From positions 62,001 through 126,000 of the forward strand of contig NZ_MTBG01000005.1 of the NCBI RefSeq assembly GCF_002119405.1: a stretch of 64,000 nt of DNA, given 5' to 3'. Source of the stretch: Pseudoruegeria sp. SK021. Its GTDB lineage: Bacteria; Pseudomonadota; Alphaproteobacteria; Rhodobacterales; Rhodobacteraceae. This document shows positions 8,155 to 16,372 of this stretch, piece after piece. The translations under genes were made by a program, and so were the position numbers. Under the pieces are notes generated by a model. That model worked only from the letters and a program-made list of their open reading frames with translations, ran no database searches and was not told the origin of the DNA. Every line of letters begins with the position of its first letter. Within the stretch, counting starts at the first letter, position 1.

Positions 8155-9144
8155 TTAGCGGGTTCTGTTCTTACCCCACATATCGATATCACAGCCAAGT
8201 TCCACTTTAAGCAGTTCCGACGCCGCCGTCAGCGCCTCAAGCACCGAGGGGTCAAGCGACACATCCATTAGCTTTTTCAGGGCCCGGCTTTGCGCACCAT
8301 TACGGGTGCCGACGATTACGCCCCCAACCGCCGGGCGCGACTTCAACCAGCCGATTGCCAAGTCTTCCATGCTCAGTCCGGTTTGATCAACCAGCGCCCA
8401 CAACTCATCCAGCAGGGTTTGACCCGCTGCTTCGGCCCCTTCTTCGGTATGGGTCGCCTCGGCCCATTTTCGGTGGTCGAACATCCTCGTCCGGGCGCGG
8501 TTGACCGGAAACTCGGCAAGAGATTTGTATTTCCCGGCCAGCAGCCCCTGCATCAACGACGAGTAGCACATGATCGGCACGCCCGCCGCTTCGCATTTCG
8601 GCAGCACCTCGAATTCGATGGCGCGGAAGAACAGATGGTAGGGAAGCTGGTTGACCGATATTTCGCCAAGGTCGGTCGCTTCGTCGATGTCATGACGGCC
8701 AAAGTTCGACACGCCGTACCACCGGATCTTGCCCGCGTCCTTCAGCGTCTTTAGTGCGCCGATGCTTTCGGCCAAGGGCACATCGCGGTTCGGCCAATGC
8801 AGCATGTAGATGTCGATGACATCAGTGCCTAGATTCCGAAGGCTACGGTCGCAGGCCGTGATGATGTCTGCCGGCGCAAGATTGTCTCTGGCCACTTTCG
8901 ACGAAATGACCATCTCGGACCGTTTGTTCCCCAAGGCGCGCTTCAACAGTTGCTCTGAATAGCCGCTGCCATACGCTTCGGCGGTATCGAAGAAGTTGAT
9001 GCCACAATTGAAGGCCTCTCGCAGGGCCTCGATGGAATCCTGTTCTTCCTGCTTACCGAACGCACCAGCGCCGCCCATGCAGCCATAGACGAGCGGGCTG
9101 GTCTTCAGATCTGTATTGCCGAATGTTGTGGTCACTTGGGACAC
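8155..9144 (-). CDS. Aldo/keto reductase
   Basis: This is a 329-residue AKR-superfamily barrel. FFDTAEAYGSGYSEQLLKRAL holds the catalytic Asp and Tyr, VISSKVARD the Lys and MLHWPNRD the His; the NADPH-binding end is GVIVGTRNGAQS. A YVxG start at residues 18-21 (LVYGCMGGAG) is also typical. Such enzymes reduce aldehydes or ketoses with NADPH; no substrate is evident. It converges on the otn operon but has its own strand and no close partner. The 240 bases between otnI and this gene hold only the otn hairpin and a 47-codon frame from 8000 that I cannot identify. Confidence 0.9.
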   Translation of the reverse strand: MSQVTTTFGNTDLKTSPLVYGCMGGAGAFGKQEEQDSIEALREAFNCGINFFDTAEAYGSGYSEQLLKRALGNKRSEMVISSKVARDNLAPADIITACDRSLRNLGTDVIDIYMLHWPNRDVPLAESIGALKTLKDAGKIRWYGVSNFGRHDIDEATDLGEISVNQLPYHLFFRAIEFEVLPKCEAAGVPIMCYSSLMQGLLAGKYKSLAEFPVNRARTRMFDHRKWAEATHTEEGAEAAGQTLLDELWALVDQTGLSMEDLAIGWLKSRPAVGGVIVGTRNGAQSRALKKLMDVSLDPSVLEALTAASELLKVELGCDIDMWGKNRTR

Positions 9145-9687
9145 CTCGTGCTGGTCATCTTGTCTGCCAAGGCTCTACCAGTTTTAAAGCGAGCCGTCTT
9201 TCCAGCAGTTCACAGTCAGGTCGACATGGCCAGCCTTAAACACCTGAAACCGCCATCTCGACAACCACCACGACGGTCGCTTTGAGGGATGCCGACACTC
9301 GGCGGCGGAAGACTTCAGCCGAATGGAATGCATAGCCCGGATCGAGCGTGTCAGACCACATCGGGCCAAGCGAAACCAAGGCTGCGAACGCGCGCGCCCC
9401 ATGTCGACGACATCGTCACACCAAGCATGCCCATCCACCCAGAACCGTTTATTCGGGAACCGACCGATTCAGTCTATCCTGTCGCGGACGCCAGCCTTTT
9501 GGGGCGCTGACGGTTTGGATAAAGGGGTCGATGCGGCCCTGCCCTATTCCAAGCATGGACATTTTGTTGTGCCGCAATGCCTGAAAGTCCGCAACAATTA
9601 GGTCACGCCGGGGGCGGTCCGCCCGAGGAAATCGGCCAAGGCAAGTGGCCCTCAAACTTTCGCATCTGTTAAGATCGCGACCCCAAA
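9145..9687. other. Gene-free stretch between aldo/keto reductase and rsuA
   Basis: About 540 bases contain only short frames (up to 92 codons) with no recognisable protein, no clear ribosome sites and no repeat. It may be decayed coding DNA; I see nothing I can name. Confidence 0.4.
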
Positions 9688-10422
9688 CTATTGAAAAATA
9701 GACGCGATCTCCTTTTCACCCAACAGCTTCCACGCGCCGGGTGCCATGGCATCAGGCAGGCACAGTCCGCCCAGACGTTCCCGGTGCAGTTCCAAGACGT
9801 GGTTGCCAATGGCCGCAAACATGCGCCGCACCTGATGGTATCGGCCCTCGGTGACACTCAGCCGAGCTTCGGTTCCCGAGATGACCTGCAACTCGGCAGG
9901 CGCCAGCGGCTTATCTTCGCCCTCCAGCATCAAATGGCCCGAGGCAAACAAGTCGCCTTCGGTGCCCTGAAGCGGGCGGGCCAGCTTGGCGCGATAGACC
10001 TTTTTGACATGGCGCTTGGGGCTGATGACCCGATGCAGCAGGTCGCCATCATCGGTCAGTAACAGCAATCCGGACGTCTGCTTGTCCAATCGACCAATGG
10101 TCGACAGCGCCGGGTTGCGCCGCTTCCAACGTGCGGGCAGAATATCATACACCACCGCGCCATGCTCTTTATGTGAACAGGTCATCCCCAAAGGCTTGTT
10201 CAAAAGAACAACCATTCCCGCGACGGGATCAAGCGCCTCGCCGTCGATCTCCATTCGGGTCGGCAAATCCGGCGTTACAGAAATGCGTTTGGTCACATCC
10301 AGAAGATCGACATCGTCCAGAGTGATACCGCCAGCCCTGGCCAATCGCGCCACGTCGTTGCGTGAGCCATAGCCCATGGACGACAACAGTTTATCGACGC
10401 GGGATGTCGCAATCTTCGCCAT
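9688..10422 (-). CDS. rsuA: 16S rRNA pseudouridine synthase, RsuA/RluB family
   Basis: The 244-residue protein has an N-terminal S4 RNA-binding domain (RVDKLLSSMGYGSRNDVARLARAG). The catalytic pseudouridine synthase motif is GRLDKQTSGLLLLTDDGD, with the active-site Asp. Later the family motifs VKKVYRAKL and EGRYHQVRRMFAAIG appear. I start it at ATG 10422 after GAGGGA; the open frame upstream adds 19 unsupported residues. RsuA modifies U516 of small-subunit rRNA. It is a single gene bordering the replication module, an unusual place for an rRNA-modification enzyme. Confidence 0.92.
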   Translation of the reverse strand: MAKIATSRVDKLLSSMGYGSRNDVARLARAGGITLDDVDLLDVTKRISVTPDLPTRMEIDGEALDPVAGMVVLLNKPLGMTCSHKEHGAVVYDILPARWKRRNPALSTIGRLDKQTSGLLLLTDDGDLLHRVISPKRHVKKVYRAKLARPLQGTEGDLFASGHLMLEGEDKPLAPAELQVISGTEARLSVTEGRYHQVRRMFAAIGNHVLELHRERLGGLCLPDAMAPGAWKLLGEKEIASIFQ

Positions 10423-11399
10423 TGGAGTGTGTCCCTCAGATCGCCCTAAGGCAGGTTTCGATGTTCCTATGTTTAACAACGCATAGGAAATTCAGGGGTC
10501 GTTGTGTTGCAAACTTTTCACTTGGTGTCCCCTTGCGTCGGATAAAGCAGACATTCGGGAAGTCGTCGCTGCATGACTTGGACAGAACGCTGATTGCCGT
10601 CAAGGACACACAGAGCCCGCAATCGGTCAATCTGCACCGTTGGTCAGAGATCGGGATCTCCTCGAAAGGGCCGTGGCCTCTGAGTGAATAAGTGAGAGAC
10701 GCCTGTGTGCCTGACAAAGACCGACAGAGGGGCTTCCAAGGCGTCTCGGTCAACCAGTCAAAGCGTATCTAGAGCCCGAGGCACTTCTGTGAAGTCCTTA
10801 GGAAATGCAACAAGTACTGCGAATACGTTGCAACCGAGTCCCGTGTGTAGCCTAGGCAAACTGAAACATTAACCATTATAGTACAACATAAAATCATCTC
10901 AATAATCATTTCATCCCACTTATGACCATCACTTAGCTAGTCCGCCCATGTCCCCAACTTTATTGAATCGAACCCCACGTACACGGTAGCGCCAATTGGC
11001 GCTTAAGGGCCCGATTACCTTCAAAATTCAGTCGGCCGGATTGCCAAACCTCCAACCGTGCTTCAGAAACTTTCAGGCGCCGACCAGCTCAACGGCAAAT
11101 TCGAGAGTGCAGGGTCAGCCGCACTTGTCACCAGTAGAGCCGCCGGAGTTGACGGAAGAACAGAGGCACTTACGGCCTCAGTTGAGTATGCCTGACCATT
11201 TCGGACAAGCATGACGACACCATACCTTTGGCTTCCAGACCGCCTGCGGCTGCCTTCATCCCGTTCATCTGGCCGCGCGATACTGCAGGTCACGTAACCC
11301 GCCTTTTAAGCAACCGGATGGCGGCCGCCTCACGAGGCCAACCACGATACAATTTGAACCGCTCACCGGACGTAACGACAAAAATTTGAACTCTCTGCG
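10423..11399. other. Gene-free region downstream of the partition genes
   Basis: Nearly 1 kb separates rsuA from the parS palindrome. It is visibly more AT-rich around 10860-10960 than the coding DNA. Frames are short and none resembles a known protein. It may be part of the replicon's non-coding maintenance region or decayed DNA. Confidence 0.4.
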
Positions 11400-11425
11400 C
11401 GTGCGTTCCCCGCGGGGAACGCACG
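11400..11425. promoter_or_regulatory. parS: parS-like partition site, copy 1
   Basis: A 26-bp perfect palindrome (11400-11425) has as core the 16-mer GTTCCCCGCGGGGAAC at 11405-11420. That core fits the published repABC-plasmid parS consensus GTTNNCNGCNGNNAAC at every fixed position. It ends 3 bases before the parB stop codon, a usual place for a centromere site. Confidence 0.85.
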
Positions 11426-11427
11426 GC

Positions 11428-12540
11428 TCACCCGCCCCCCTGCCCTTCCAAAGATCCCAAGAACTGACGCACTGCTTCTTCCAGTTTCCGGCGATCCATT
11501 GCGGTGAAATCCGTGTCGAGCTTCAACTCGATCCGCCCCTGCGACGCGGTACACCGCACGTCACCCTGCGCACTGCGGATTTGAAAGGTTGTCCGTGCCC
11601 TTCGTGCTGGCTTAGCGGAACCGACCGGCACGCTATTTTTCGACCCCGCCGACGCCGCTGGCCCCTCACCCGTAAATGCACGCAGCAGAACCAGCTCATC
11701 CTCTGCGGTTCGAATCGTGGCGGAACGAAGCCGGCGCAACAACAGTGCGACGCTGTCCGGCTCATCTTCAATTCGCTTGCGGACGGCCAACCCCAACGCG
11801 CGTGGAATCGCTTGGGGAAAACTCAGATGCGGCTCGAGGACTTGCAACAACTGCGCGAAAGCCCGGATATAACTGCGTTTCTGTTTTGCAGCAGAACGAT
11901 ACAAGACCTGAACCGCCTCATCCACCGTCGCCACCGTGGTCGCTGGATCGTCCGCATATGATCTGGCCAGCGCGGCCATTTCAGCAAAGGAAATATCCGT
12001 CCGGATCAGGTTCTCGTCCACCATCCGCCGGTAGAGGGCATCAAGAGTTTCTCCAGCTTCCAAAACCACTGCGGGAATAGAGGCAAAGCGCTCATCACCG
12101 GTCTCTTGAAACAAGGCCCGGAACGCCGACAAACGCCGCGCACCTTGCACCAATTCATACCCATCGCCTGCCACCTCTACTTGAATTGGATTGGACAAGC
12201 CGATTTCGTTGATGCTGTCTTTCAGCTCTTGCAGGTCATCAATATCAACCTCACGGCGGTCACGGGTCAACTTTGCAGCATGCACCTCTGCCAACGGCAG
12301 GCGCTGAAGAACCAAGCCCTGCGCTTTAAGCGCGACAAATTCATGGGCGAGGGCGTCGTTCTCGGCCCGTATGGCCTGCTCGCGCTCTGCCCGATCCCGC
12401 AAGGAGTCGACATTCTCGCGCACCGCGCTGGCCATCGGCCCCCGCCGATCCCCAACACTGGAAATGCGCGGCGCGTCATCGCCGGACACCGGCGTTTCTT
12501 CTGGCATGTCGATGTCGAACATTCTGCGCTTACGGCTCAT
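11428..12540 (-). CDS. parB: Plasmid partition protein ParB/RepB family
   Basis: The 370-residue DNA-binding protein has a ParB/Srx-type N domain with VQGARRLSAFRAL (the GERR-box equivalent, which binds CTP/DNA in this family) and ENLIRTDISFAEMAALAR entering the helix-turn-helix region. A C-terminal dimerisation segment follows a basic linker (ARRARTT). It would bind the adjacent palindrome and, with ParA, segregate the replicon. The start overlaps the parA stop by four bases. Order parA-parB divergent from the replicase matches DnaA-like replicons known from Roseobacter plasmids. Confidence 0.93.
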   Translation of the reverse strand: MSRKRRMFDIDMPEETPVSGDDAPRISSVGDRRGPMASAVRENVDSLRDRAEREQAIRAENDALAHEFVALKAQGLVLQRLPLAEVHAAKLTRDRREVDIDDLQELKDSINEIGLSNPIQVEVAGDGYELVQGARRLSAFRALFQETGDERFASIPAVVLEAGETLDALYRRMVDENLIRTDISFAEMAALARSYADDPATTVATVDEAVQVLYRSAAKQKRSYIRAFAQLLQVLEPHLSFPQAIPRALGLAVRKRIEDEPDSVALLLRRLRSATIRTAEDELVLLRAFTGEGPAASAGSKNSVPVGSAKPARRARTTFQIRSAQGDVRCTASQGRIELKLDTDFTAMDRRKLEEAVRQFLGSLEGQGGG

Positions 12541-13847
12541 GCCTTGTCCTCCATATCATCCCATGCGGCGATCAGGTTGTCGCGAAATTCACCGTAAGCC
12601 CTGTCAAAGGTGGCCCGAGCACGCCGCCATGTTTCCCGGGTCATATTACGGTAATCAATTTCATAGACCGAACTCAGGAAGCGGCCAGACTGCTCAACCG
12701 CCCGGGTCAGTTCAATCGGATGCTCGGCAAGCCGCTCGCCGAAGACCTTACCAAAGGCATCATACATCGCCCGATGAAGGTCATTGCCCGGCTCAAATCG
12801 CGTCAGCAGAAACCGCACGTCAAGAAACGCCTTCGGCCGCCCGTGGTTCCCCGCGGGGAACGCCACATCCCGGAACCCAGCATTGAGATCCTCTAAGGCT
12901 TCGCTCAACTGGCCGATGAAGCTGGTGGTGCTGTCATACTCCCAGTAGCCAGGCCCGGACGGGATATAGAGGACATCGGCCGCGAACACGGCGTTCATGG
13001 ACTGATAGCCAATGGCCGGTGGACAATCGAAAATGATCATGTCGTAGCTGTCATCGGGAATGGCATCGAGATAGCGGGCGACCGCCGCGAAGAACGACCA
13101 GTCTGGATTGAGGTGGCGGTACTGCGCCGAGGCAAACTCAACGAAGGCAGCGTTTGCACAGGACGGGATCAGATCGATGGTCGGCCACGAGGTATTTTGA
13201 ATGAAGTCCGACACCCGCAACTCTTCGAGGCCCATATCGCGCACCGAAGCGGGCAGGCGGCGTTGCGGCACCGATGCGCCGGACGCCGCTCCGCTGGGCA
13301 TGGCGTTCATTCTATCAGTCTCACGGATCAGGTCTCTCGCCATGATGCCCCAAACCGTGTGGTCCTCGGACACGTCCGACAATCCCATAGAGTGACTGAG
13401 AGTGGCTTGCGGATCGAAGTCGACACACAGTACCCGATACCCGTCCAACGCCGCCGCATGGGCAAAGTGCAACGCCACCGTAGACTTGCCCGCTCCGCCT
13501 TTGAAATTCGCAATCGCCGCCCGGATTGCGCGCTTGCCCGCTGGACGCCGGGGCAGAAGGGTCTTCCGGTTGATTTTCATCCGCCGGCGCAACTCATTGA
13601 TCTCTTCGAGAGAGAACCAACGCTGCCGCCCATCCTCTTCGACCTCACCGGCTGGCAGAGACGGATCCGCGGCAAGCCTGCCGCGGAACGTCGACTGGTT
13701 CACTTGAAAGATCAGCTCGGACACTTCCCAAGACGAAAAGCGGCGCAGGGTCTTCTCTAACTCGGGAGAAAATGTCTGCTTCCGAATCCAGCCCTGCATC
13801 TTCAGGGATTGCGACTGAAGAACGTGGAGATCTTCATAGGTATACAT
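12537..13847 (-). CDS. parA: Plasmid partition ATPase ParA/RepA family
   Basis: The 436-residue protein has an N-terminal DNA-binding extension of about 105 residues, where WFSLEEINELRRRMK resembles a MerR-like helix. The deviant Walker A motif is NFKGGAGKSTVALHFAHAAA near residues 113-132. Then come CVDFDPQATLSHSMGL (Walker A') and IIFDCPPAIGYQS (Walker B). This long form is usual for large low-copy plasmids and can autorepress parAB. The codons for FPAGN contain a second parS palindrome (12846-12861), so one stretch of DNA serves as both coding sequence and a possible binding site. Confidence 0.94.
   Translation of the reverse strand: MYTYEDLHVLQSQSLKMQGWIRKQTFSPELEKTLRRFSSWEVSELIFQVNQSTFRGRLAADPSLPAGEVEEDGRQRWFSLEEINELRRRMKINRKTLLPRRPAGKRAIRAAIANFKGGAGKSTVALHFAHAAALDGYRVLCVDFDPQATLSHSMGLSDVSEDHTVWGIMARDLIRETDRMNAMPSGAASGASVPQRRLPASVRDMGLEELRVSDFIQNTSWPTIDLIPSCANAAFVEFASAQYRHLNPDWSFFAAVARYLDAIPDDSYDMIIFDCPPAIGYQSMNAVFAADVLYIPSGPGYWEYDSTTSFIGQLSEALEDLNAGFRDVAFPAGNHGRPKAFLDVRFLLTRFEPGNDLHRAMYDAFGKVFGERLAEHPIELTRAVEQSGRFLSSVYEIDYRNMTRETWRRARATFDRAYGEFRDNLIAAWDDMEDKA
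12846..12861. promoter_or_regulatory. parS: parS-like partition site, copy 2, inside parA
   Basis: GTTCCCCGCGGGGAAC recurs exactly inside the parA reading frame, identical over 16 bp to the core of the site at 11405-11420. Flanking bases differ, so the conservation is confined to the parS core. Confidence 0.8.
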
Positions 13848-14287
13848 GGGGCCTCACAAGACGCTATTTCTGCTCTGTTCATGAAATACGCCTATTAGAA
13901 AAATTAATCAAAAGGGAATATGCTGGAACAAGCGAAAATCGTCTCGGTGCCATTTTCAATCGTAAACAAGGACCTTTACGCGAATCGTAGGCAGCGCCGG
14001 TCGCGACGCCATACGAAGCAGTACCGTGCCAAAAGGGGGGGCGGGATCCAGTCTTCCTCCCTGAATAGGGGGACAAAAACGTCAAATAGGGGGACAGCCA
14101 AGCAGGCCCCCATTACCTTAGATACCAAAATCAATTACGAATTAGGGCGATAGATCCGAACGCGATGCCAACGCAGTTGACAGATCAGGGGAACGGACGT
14201 TAAATCCAAGCACACTACCAAAAGCGTCCTGCAACTGAGTCGGACGAATAAGGGCAAAAGCCCACAGGCAGTCACAGGAGCGGGCCG
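13848..14287. other. Candidate replication origin region between parA and the replicase
   Basis: This 440-base divergent intergenic region contains an AT-rich stretch at about 13862-13925, an iteron-like pair at 14064-14096 and another AT-rich stretch at about 14105-14150. No gene is evident. Its position between parAB and a replicase gene makes it the natural place for the origin; that role is inferred. Confidence 0.5.
14064..14096 (+). repeat. Iteron-like direct repeat pair
   Basis: AATAGGGGGACA occurs at 14064-14075 and at 14085-14096. The start-to-start distance is 21 bp, two helical turns, which places both copies on one DNA face as for replication initiator iterons. Confidence 0.6.
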
Positions 14288-14983
14288 ATGTTAGCTACAC
14301 GACCCTTAGGGCAGGGGGCTGCCTCTAAGAAGTATGATATGCTCACCGCTCTGGGTGCCTATGCCTGTGCTGGTAGCAAGTTCCAACATAAACTGGTTCT
14401 GCGGTTTATTACCCTCGTCACCGCCCGTTATAACTGGCAACGCGATGAACTGTCGATTGGCAGAACAGAAATCGCGCGGCTGTGGCAAGTCAACGAACGG
14501 ACCGTCAAGCGTGAACTGGCGAAGCTGAAGGACCTGGACTGGGTCACCGTCAAGCGGCCAGCCGCACGGGGCAGGGTAACAACCTATAGCATCGACTGGG
14601 CCATAATACTGCGTGACACCCGGGAAAGCTGGGACAATGTCGGACCGGATTTCACACAGCGTCTGACCGGTCAGGTTCTGCCAGAGCCACGCCCTACAGT
14701 GATTGCTTTTCCGGGGCCGACCCTGTCAATTGACGGCGAGACGGAATGGGACCAGGCGCAAGGCATACTGGCGCGCGAAGATCCGGCTTTTCACGCCAGT
14801 TGGCTAACAGCGCTGCGCCGACGTGAGTTGCGGATGGATGTTTTACTGTTGCAGGCACCGACCGCTTTTCACGCCCAATATCTAACGATCCACGCGTTGG
14901 ACCGGTTGTCCCGAGCCGTGTCAAAAGTGTCGCCAAAAGTTCAGCGCGTTGTTGTGCTGTCACCATCTGGCGCTGAGGGATAA
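14288..14983 (+). CDS. DnaA-like plasmid replication initiator
   Basis: The 231-residue protein has an N-terminal winged-helix part (RTEIARLWQVNERTVKRELAKL, then a wing near VTVKRPAARGRVTTYSID). Its C-terminal part, WLTALRRRELRMDVLLLQA through LTIHALDRLSRAV, resembles DnaA domain I. This combination is the DnaA-like replicase described for Roseobacter-group plasmids and chromids. An AGGAG lies before ATG 14288. It is divergent from parAB across the candidate origin. It is not chromosomal DnaA, since the AAA+ domain and the C-terminal DnaA-box helix are absent. Confidence 0.88.
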   Translation: MLATRPLGQGAASKKYDMLTALGAYACAGSKFQHKLVLRFITLVTARYNWQRDELSIGRTEIARLWQVNERTVKRELAKLKDLDWVTVKRPAARGRVTTYSIDWAIILRDTRESWDNVGPDFTQRLTGQVLPEPRPTVIAFPGPTLSIDGETEWDQAQGILAREDPAFHASWLTALRRRELRMDVLLLQAPTAFHAQYLTIHALDRLSRAVSKVSPKVQRVVVLSPSGAEG

Positions 14984-15079
14984 CCTTAGACACTCAAGGT
15001 GTGCGCTCGGCTTTCCCATCCGGGCATTGCAGGACATTCGTCGCTCGCTGCCTTGATCCAAGCGGACGCGAGTCCGAAA

Positions 15080-16372
15080 TTACGACTTGATGCCTTGCCG
15101 GTTGATCTTTGCGCTGAGCGTCCGGCGCGGGATGCCAAGCTGCGCGGCGGCCCGGGCGGTGTTCCCGCGGCATTGTTCGAGGACCCGTTCAATTTCCATA
15201 GCCTCGAACCGCGCGACTCTGTCCTTCAAATTGCCCTGCGGCGCATTCGTTTCGGTGAGTGCACCAGCCAGACCGAGAACCTTCCGCCATGCGGTTTGCC
15301 GCAATTCGTGGGCATTGCCGGGCCAGTGATGATTTTGCAGCGCCTTGCGATCGGCAAAGTCCACACGCGGCACAGGCACGCCATGGCGGGCGGCCGCTTC
15401 GGTCAGGAAATGCGCATATAATACCGGAATGTCCGGGGCGATCTGGCGCAGTGGAGGCAGCGAAATCTCGACCCCGGCCAGACGATAATATAGATCCTGC
15501 CGAAACGTGCCTTTCGCGATCAAGCCGCGCAGGTCTTCGCTGGCAGAGGCGACGATCCGTAAATCGACCTCCAGTGGGTGCTGCGCGCCAAGCGGTTCGA
15601 TCTGCCGGGACTGCAGGAGCCGCAACAACAAGGGTTGCAGATCCAAAGGCATCTCGTCGATCTGATCAAGGAACAAGGTGCCACCCTCGGCCATACCGAC
15701 ACGCCCTTGGTGCAACTGACCCGACCCATCGACACGCCCAAACAGGTCGGCACCGAACCCGCTGTCGGGAAGTGCGGCGCAATTGATCGTGCTAATCGGC
15801 CCGGCGCGGCCTGACAGTGCATGCAAACTGCGCGCGGCCAGATCTTTGCCAGTTCCGGTTTCGCCCAGCAGGATCACATCAACCGGAAGCGCTGCGATCT
15901 CGGAAAGTTGCAGGCGAATGGCCGCCATTACCTTCGTGTCACCGACCAGTTGCGCCTCTTTGTCCTTCAGGCGCTGCCGCAGCCTCTTATTCTCGGCATG
16001 CAGGCGCCCGGCGGCAAGGGTGCGATCTACGACGGTCAACAGGTGATCGGCATCATAGGGCTTTTCGAGGAAATCCTGCGCGCCTTGCTGGATGGCCCGA
16101 ACCGCCTGACCAACGTCGCCATGACCGGTTAGCAGGACAACAGGCACATCGATGCCTGCGGCGCGGACCGCTTCAAGTAAGCCCATTCCGTCAAGACCGG
16201 GCATCCGCAGGTCTGACAGGATCAAGTCCGGAACATCTGTGGCGATGGCATCCCGGGCCGCGATGCCGCCGGGCAGACCGGTGGCCGTGTGCCCGGCGGC
16301 GGAAATGAGATCGCACAGGCTGTCGCGATGATCGGCGTCATCATCGACGATCCAGATGTTGGCGGAGGTCAT
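15080..16372 (-). CDS. DctD-like response regulator with degenerate sigma-54 interaction domain
   Basis: The 430-residue protein has a receiver domain (acidic DDD at 10-12, phospho-site D54 in LILSDLRMP, K104), an AAA+ domain (Walker A GETGTGK at 170-176) and a Fis-type HTH (CRGNTARAAAQLGIPRRTLS). Two key features are missing. The GAFTGA loop is replaced by DGSGQLHQG (about 215-223), and Walker B reads LFLDQ, with Gln237 instead of the catalytic Glu. It therefore probably does not activate sigma-54 in the normal way. ATG 16372 overlaps the kinase stop by four bases. The likely target is the adjacent TAXI-TRAP operon. Confidence 0.9.
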   Translation of the reverse strand: MTSANIWIVDDDADHRDSLCDLISAAGHTATGLPGGIAARDAIATDVPDLILSDLRMPGLDGMGLLEAVRAAGIDVPVVLLTGHGDVGQAVRAIQQGAQDFLEKPYDADHLLTVVDRTLAAGRLHAENKRLRQRLKDKEAQLVGDTKVMAAIRLQLSEIAALPVDVILLGETGTGKDLAARSLHALSGRAGPISTINCAALPDSGFGADLFGRVDGSGQLHQGRVGMAEGGTLFLDQIDEMPLDLQPLLLRLLQSRQIEPLGAQHPLEVDLRIVASASEDLRGLIAKGTFRQDLYYRLAGVEISLPPLRQIAPDIPVLYAHFLTEAAARHGVPVPRVDFADRKALQNHHWPGNAHELRQTAWRKVLGLAGALTETNAPQGNLKDRVARFEAMEIERVLEQCRGNTARAAAQLGIPRRTLSAKINRQGIKS

